Origin: an uncultured Porphyromonadaceae bacterium
Lineage (GTDB): Bacteria; Bacteroidota; Bacteroidia; Bacteroidales; UBA11471
Assembly (NCBI GenBank): GCA_900547555.1
Contig: URHG01000059.1
Span: forward strand, 1 to 10,372
Length of the DNA stretch: 10,372 nucleotides
Direction of reading: 5' to 3'
Numbering within the stretch: the first letter of the stretch is position 1; the number at the start of each line of letters is the position of its first letter. The translations under genes and the position numbers were made by a program. This document shows positions 7,554 through 10,372 of this stretch, one piece after another. The notes under the pieces were generated by a model, which saw nothing but the letters and a program-made list of their open reading frames with translations, ran no database searches and had not been told where the DNA came from.

Positions 7554-8423
7554 TTAAATGGAGCGACGGCTATCTGAAATTTTTCTGTATTTGCCCGGCG
7601 ACATTCCTTTTTCTTTTGTGAAGACTCTTATAAAATGGGGCAGATCGTTGAATCCTACCAGATAACATATTTCCGATACGGATTTTTGCGAGTGCTTCAA
7701 TAAGCCGCAGGCGGTGTTCAAACGGTATTGTGTAACGAACTGAGAGAAGGTCATTCCCTTATGGCGTTTGAAATAGGAGCAGAAAGCGGAGCGGTTCATA
7801 CCCACTTCGGCGGCGATGTCGTCGAGCGAAATCGGGTGGATATAATGTGCCATGACGTATGTACTGATCTGCTGCATACGTCGCACGTCCCGATCGATGC
7901 GTACCGGCTTGCCGGCAAATGTGTAATCCGTTGCGGAGAAAACTGTCGGTAACAGATGGAACATCGTGCATAGGCGTCCCAATTCGTCCATTCCTCTCAT
8001 CTGTGCGAGTGTATGCCGGATAGTCCGGGAGCTTTCCGGCCCGAATATCAGGGCCTCGGTCGGGAAAGAGATACCCGCAAGTCTGTTCCGTAATTCGGGA
8101 AACACCTCGATACACTTCTGTATAAAGGTGTGGCTGAAAGCCACCATCAGGTAACGGACGCACCCTTTATCGTCGGCCGATGACGGCTCGTAGTTCCAAT
8201 GGTGGTGCATCGAAGGAGGAATCAATGCTACCTCCCCCTCGGCAAAGGGCAGTAAAGTATCGCCGGCCATTCGTGTTCCATGCCCTTGTATGACACAATA
8301 CAGCTCCCATGCATCGTGCTGGTGCAACTTAGCTTCCAGCCGGGTGTCTATCCGCTGGTCTATGAAAAAAAATGAATGGTTCTCCGTTTCCGGCAGTTCA
8401 TACGGGATTATTGTGTCTTCCAT
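7554..8423 (-). CDS. AraC-family transcriptional regulator
   Basis: The 289 residues have two parts. An N-terminal cupin-like ligand domain (about 15-100) has the typical HQHDAWELYCVIQGHGT (34-50) and GEVALIPPSMHHHW (63-76), as in AraC-type sensor domains that bind small molecules. A C-terminal double helix-turn-helix domain (about 185-285) has ISLDDIAAEVGMNRSAFCSYF at 198-218 as the first HTH, SVSEICYLVGFNDLPHFIRVF at 248-268 as the second, and KGMSPGKYR at 272-280. The frame can be extended to a TTG at 8444, but a -7 element at 8442-8449 would put the transcript start downstream of that codon, so I chose the ATG at 8423. The gene is divergent from a nitroreductase gene 128 nt away, its most likely target. 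Ligand and mode (activator or repressor) are unknown. Confidence 0.93.
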   Translation of the reverse strand: MEDTIIPYELPETENHSFFFIDQRIDTRLEAKLHQHDAWELYCVIQGHGTRMAGDTLLPFAEGEVALIPPSMHHHWNYEPSSADDKGCVRYLMVAFSHTFIQKCIEVFPELRNRLAGISFPTEALIFGPESSRTIRHTLAQMRGMDELGRLCTMFHLLPTVFSATDYTFAGKPVRIDRDVRRMQQISTYVMAHYIHPISLDDIAAEVGMNRSAFCSYFKRHKGMTFSQFVTQYRLNTACGLLKHSQKSVSEICYLVGFNDLPHFIRVFTKEKGMSPGKYRKISDSRRSI

Positions 8424-8551
8424 TTTAAAATTCAGCACATGCAAATATATGACAATTATTTATAACAATAGGGCAAATAATAAACAATAAATCGCGTTTC
8501 CTTTGCAAGTGTAAATAACAGATATATACAACATAATAAACAATTTGCATT
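8424..8551. promoter_or_regulatory. Divergent regulatory region with paired repeats
   Basis: This AT-rich stretch separates the AraC regulator from the nitroreductase. It holds a perfect 12-bp direct repeat, ATAATAAACAAT, at 8477-8488 and 8533-8544, starts 56 bp apart. It also holds an 8-bp inverted pair, ATGCAAAT at 8439-8446 and ATTTGCAT at 8543-8550, each close to one of the two start codons. AraC-type proteins usually bind repeated half-sites in such regions, so these are candidate operators. Because the region is so AT-rich, chance repeats are also possible. Confidence 0.45.
8442..8449 (-). promoter_or_regulatory. Bacteroidota -7 promoter element for the AraC gene
   Basis: The minus strand reads TATATTTG, matching TAnnTTTG, with a TTTG 24 nt further upstream as a loosely spaced -33 candidate. 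Transcription would begin near 8437, leaving a leader of about 14 nt before the ATG at 8423 and excluding the upstream TTG as start. Confidence 0.5.
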
Positions 8552-9178
8552 ATGGACTTCTATGAAGTATTGGAGAAACGCCGTACATACCGCGATTTTT
8601 CCGACCGCGAAGTAAGTGATGAGATTCTCAAAAGAGTGATCGGTGCTGCATTCAAAGCTCCGACCAACGACCACCTGCGCCAGTTAGAGTTCGTCGTGGT
8701 GCGTGGCCGCGAGAACATTGCGAAGGTGATTGCTCCGCTCGCCAAGAACATGGCGGCATTCAAGGAATTGGTAGCCGAGGTGGACGAGTCGGGCGATAAA
8801 GACAAGATGGCGATGTTCGCCGACGCGCTGCCCAAACAGCAAAGGATGCTGATGCAGAGCGGCCTGCTCATTATCCCCTTCTTCCGCCAACTGACGTGGT
8901 CGTTGCTTAAACCTGAGGAGCAAAGCTCGCTCAACTATTTCGCTTCGGCATGGTGCGCGTTGGAAAACATGCTGCTCGCCGCCACCGCCGAAGGTCTGGG
9001 CACGGTGTTCCATATCCCCGTCGGCGACGAGGCGGAGAAGATAAAAGAAATCGTGAACGCCCCCGAAGACTACGAGTTTACCTGTCTGCTTACAATGGGC
9101 TATCCCGCCCCAAATGCCTTCCTGCCCAAGCAGAAGGAAATCCATATCGAGGAGAGAATACACATCGATGTATGGTAA
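8552..9178 (+). CDS. Nitroreductase-family FMN-dependent oxidoreductase
   Basis: The family uses FMN and NAD(P)H to reduce nitro groups, quinones, enones or other substrates; the physiological substrate here is unknown. The 208 residues begin with the typical MDFYEVLEKRRTYRDFSD (1-18), in which the RR/R residues normally contact the FMN phosphate. APTNDHLRQLEFVVVR follows at 36-51, matching the APSxxNxQPWxFVV region with the FMN-contacting Asn/Gln replaced by a DHLRQLE variant. ALENMLLAATAEGLGT at 136-151 is the conserved helix before the second FMN segment, and LLTMGYPAP at 179-187 is the typical late motif. Samples of the gene reach about 57% GC, slightly above its neighbours. It is divergent from the AraC regulator and 89 nt ahead of the rubrerythrin gene. 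I see no clear promoter; TTTG at 8512-8515 with a TATACAAC-like -7 is only a weak candidate. Confidence 0.92.
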   Translation: MDFYEVLEKRRTYRDFSDREVSDEILKRVIGAAFKAPTNDHLRQLEFVVVRGRENIAKVIAPLAKNMAAFKELVAEVDESGDKDKMAMFADALPKQQRMLMQSGLLIIPFFRQLTWSLLKPEEQSSLNYFASAWCALENMLLAATAEGLGTVFHIPVGDEAEKIKEIVNAPEDYEFTCLLTMGYPAPNAFLPKQKEIHIEERIHIDVW

Positions 9179-9267
9179 GCTTTATTTTCTGAAAATATGA
9201 ACTTTAACATTCCTTCATCTGTTTCTTTCTTACTACATTTTTCGTTTTACTTAAAGAATCATCAATC

Positions 9268-9843
9268 ATGAAATTGAAAGGAACCATCACCGAACAAAAC
9301 CTGCTGAAAGCATTTGCCGGTGAGTCGCAAGCCCGCAATCGCTACACTTTTTTCGCCCAAACAGCCAAAGAAGAAGGTTATGAACAAATAGCCGGTATTT
9401 TCGCAGAGACTGCCGATCAGGAATTGGCCCACGCACGTCGCTTTTTCGAATTTCTCGATGACGGCGGTATGCTGCTCATCAATGCCGAATATCCCGCAGG
9501 ACGTATCGGGAAAACGCAAGAAAACCTGTTGGAAGCAGCCGAAGGCGAACTGCTCGAATGGTCTGACCTTTACAGTAATTTCTCGACCATTGCCGTAGAT
9601 GAAGGATTCAAAGATGTTGCCGCAGCTTTCCGTGCCATAGCCCGGGTCGAAGAGTTTCATGAATGGCGTTACCGCCAACTCCTTTCCCGTATGGAAGAGC
9701 ATGAAGTATTCCGCCGCGAGGAGCCAATCAAATGGCAATGTCGGAATTGCGGATACATACACGAAGGATTGAACCCGCCGGAAAAATGTCCTGCCTGCTT
9801 ACACCCGAAAGCCTACTTCGAGCCGAAACGCAACAATTATTAA
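9268..9843 (+). CDS. rbr: Rubrerythrin (diiron peroxidase with rubredoxin domain)
   Basis: Rubrerythrin reduces hydrogen peroxide in the cytoplasm of anaerobes and microaerophiles, using a diiron site fed with electrons through a rubredoxin-like iron centre. The 191 residues hold a ferritin-like four-helix domain (about 1-145) with probable iron ligands Glu19 (GES), Glu52 and His55 (QELAH), Glu94 and Glu97 (GELLEW), and Glu128 and His131 (VEEFHEW). The C-terminal rubredoxin domain (about 153-187) has both Cys pairs, CRNC at 158-161 and CPAC at 174-177. Length and domain order are those of the classical family and all expected metal ligands are present. The gene lies 89 nt after the nitroreductase on the same strand, so cotranscription is possible but not shown. 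It ends just before a strong hairpin at 9858-9903. Confidence 0.97.
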   Translation: MKLKGTITEQNLLKAFAGESQARNRYTFFAQTAKEEGYEQIAGIFAETADQELAHARRFFEFLDDGGMLLINAEYPAGRIGKTQENLLEAAEGELLEWSDLYSNFSTIAVDEGFKDVAAAFRAIARVEEFHEWRYRQLLSRMEEHEVFRREEPIKWQCRNCGYIHEGLNPPEKCPACLHPKAYFEPKRNNY

Positions 9844-9857
9844 AACGCCGTACCGTA

Positions 9858-9903
9858 AAAAGAGTATGAGCTGTACCAAGATTGGTACAGCTCATACTCT
9901 TTT
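9858..9903 (+). terminator. Perfect 22-bp hairpin, terminator of rbr
   Basis: Left arm 9858-9879 and right arm 9882-9903 are exact reverse complements around a 2-nt centre; in practice the innermost pairs would open to form the loop. The outer end of the stem is AAAA paired with TTTT, so the right arm ends in a short T-run, as in A-tract/U-tract terminators. It begins 15 nt after the rubrerythrin stop. The symmetry means it could also stop transcripts arriving from the right. Confidence 0.8.
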
Positions 9904-10040
9904 GTGGTTCTCTTATCACATGTAAAAAAGACTTTCCCATAAAATTCTGTATACATCGACTTCCTTTTTTTGCGTCTCGGTATCGGTCGATCATTTTCTA
10001 TCGTACTCTTGTTTTGGCGTCGGTTCTGTATAATACCTCT

Positions 10041-10273
10041 GTCATTCTTCGGGGGTTATCCCCGAAGAATTCTGCCAAACAGTACGCTTTGTATGAGATC
10101 TCGCACATGCGTTCGAGATGACAGTAATGTCATTCTGAAAGGCTTTGCCTTGAAGAATCTCTCGCAAAATGTTACAACTCTTTGCCGTATGTCATTCTGA
10201 ATGTAGCATAAGCGGAGTGAAGAATATCAACCGATAGAAAGCCGGAGATTCCTCATATTCATTCGGAATGACA
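10041..10273. repeat. Right-edge cluster of interspersed repeats in mixed orientation
   Basis: Five copies of the element seen at 24-130 occur here. Calling AGATTCTTCGC...CGGAATGACA forward, they are: 10041-10072 reverse, 10095-10123 forward, 10128-10161 reverse, 10190-10228 reverse and 10245-10273 forward. Reverse copies begin GTCATTCT and end GAAGAAT. The first contains an 11-bp perfect stem, ATTCTTCGGGG (10044-10054) with its complement at 10060-10070. The second and third abut head to head through ATGACA/TGTCAT. Spacers and inner sequences vary, so this is neither a CRISPR array nor a simple tandem repeat. REP-like or MITE-like intergenic elements are the nearest description. Confidence 0.65.
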
Positions 10274-10323
10274 ACCAATCGAGTAAAAGCGAAAGATTCG
10301 GCCAAGCTGATTTTTTGCGGTAC

Positions 10324-10372
10324 TCGGCAAAATGAAAATCTATTTTTCTTTTTGCTCTCGTTTGCTCAAAGA
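10324..10372. repeat. AT-rich inverted repeat cut by the window edge
   Basis: GCAAAA (10327-10332) and GAAAA (10334-10338) pair with TTTTC (10344-10348) and TTTTGC (10350-10355), with one T-T mismatch and a 5-nt loop. On the minus strand the edge reads TCTTTGAGCAAACGAGAGC, whose TCTTTG could be the end of a TATCTTTG -7 element outside the window. From memory, similar CGGCAAAAT...TTTTGCTCTCG segments recur upstream of genes in Bacteroidales. Element type and boundaries are uncertain. Confidence 0.4.

Larger units (their letters stand above)
9844..10372. other. Gene-free stretch after rubrerythrin
   Basis: These 529 bases contain a terminator hairpin (9858-9903), a cluster of interspersed repeats (10041-10273) and an AT-rich inverted repeat at the window edge (10324-10372). 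The short open frames here have no recognisable domain, start context or neighbours that would support a gene. I see no tRNA or other RNA gene. Nothing notable stands out at 9904-10040. Confidence 0.6.

Noticed and set aside
8684..9163. Open frame of 159 codons on the minus strand inside the nitroreductase
   Set aside because: It is antisense to a gene with clear family motifs, and no homology could be seen.
9882..10200. Short open frames on the plus strand after rubrerythrin
   Set aside because: They run through the terminator and repeat copies, lack domains and promoter support, and look like chance frames.
10041..10273. Possible CRISPR array
   Set aside because: The copies change orientation, vary inside, and have unequal spacers; no cas gene is present.

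Overview
The window looks like a chromosomal piece from a Bacteroidota bacterium of the order Bacteroidales. Three things point there: TAnnTTTG-type -7 promoter elements (1562-1569, 7353-7360, 8442-8449), a secreted protein with a type IX secretion (T9SS) C-terminal sorting domain, and the gene order ftsX - DUF3098 - uppP - truB - queA - folK. A T9SS cargo suggests a Barnesiella-, Coprobacter- or Porphyromonas-like lineage rather than Bacteroides itself. That placement is inference; no rRNA or tRNA gene is present to test it.

Layout. Positions 1-160 hold degenerate copies of an interspersed repeat (AGATTCTTCGC...CGGAATGACA type). A minus-strand terminator (163-204) then closes the gene for a 431-residue secreted T9SS cargo protein of unknown function (231-1526). 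A minus-strand gene cluster follows, read from 5956 down to 1662: ftsX, a two-helix DUF3098 membrane protein, uppP, truB, queA and folK. Its genes overlap or lie no more than 45 nt apart. Upstream of it, also on the minus strand, is a major facilitator transporter (6118-7302), then an AraC-family regulator (7554-8423). On the plus strand are a nitroreductase-family flavoprotein (8552-9178), divergent from the regulator, and a classical rubrerythrin (9268-9843) ending in a strong hairpin (9858-9903). The last 470 bases carry no gene but contain five more repeat copies in mixed orientation and an AT-rich inverted repeat cut by the window edge.

How the genes fit together. The central cluster is housekeeping: cell division and envelope (FtsX, UppP, probably DUF3098), tRNA modification (TruB, QueA) and folate synthesis (FolK). 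The right-hand part is accessory. The AraC regulator probably controls the divergent nitroreductase, and the short intergenic region between them carries paired repeats that could be operators. Rubrerythrin adds peroxide defence, as expected in an anaerobe. The transporter's substrate cannot be deduced.

I see no clearly new multi-gene system. The points most worth a second look are the composition break inside the T9SS cargo gene, the repeat clusters at both edges, the operator-like repeats at 8439-8550, and the conserved but uncharacterised DUF3098 protein between ftsX and uppP.
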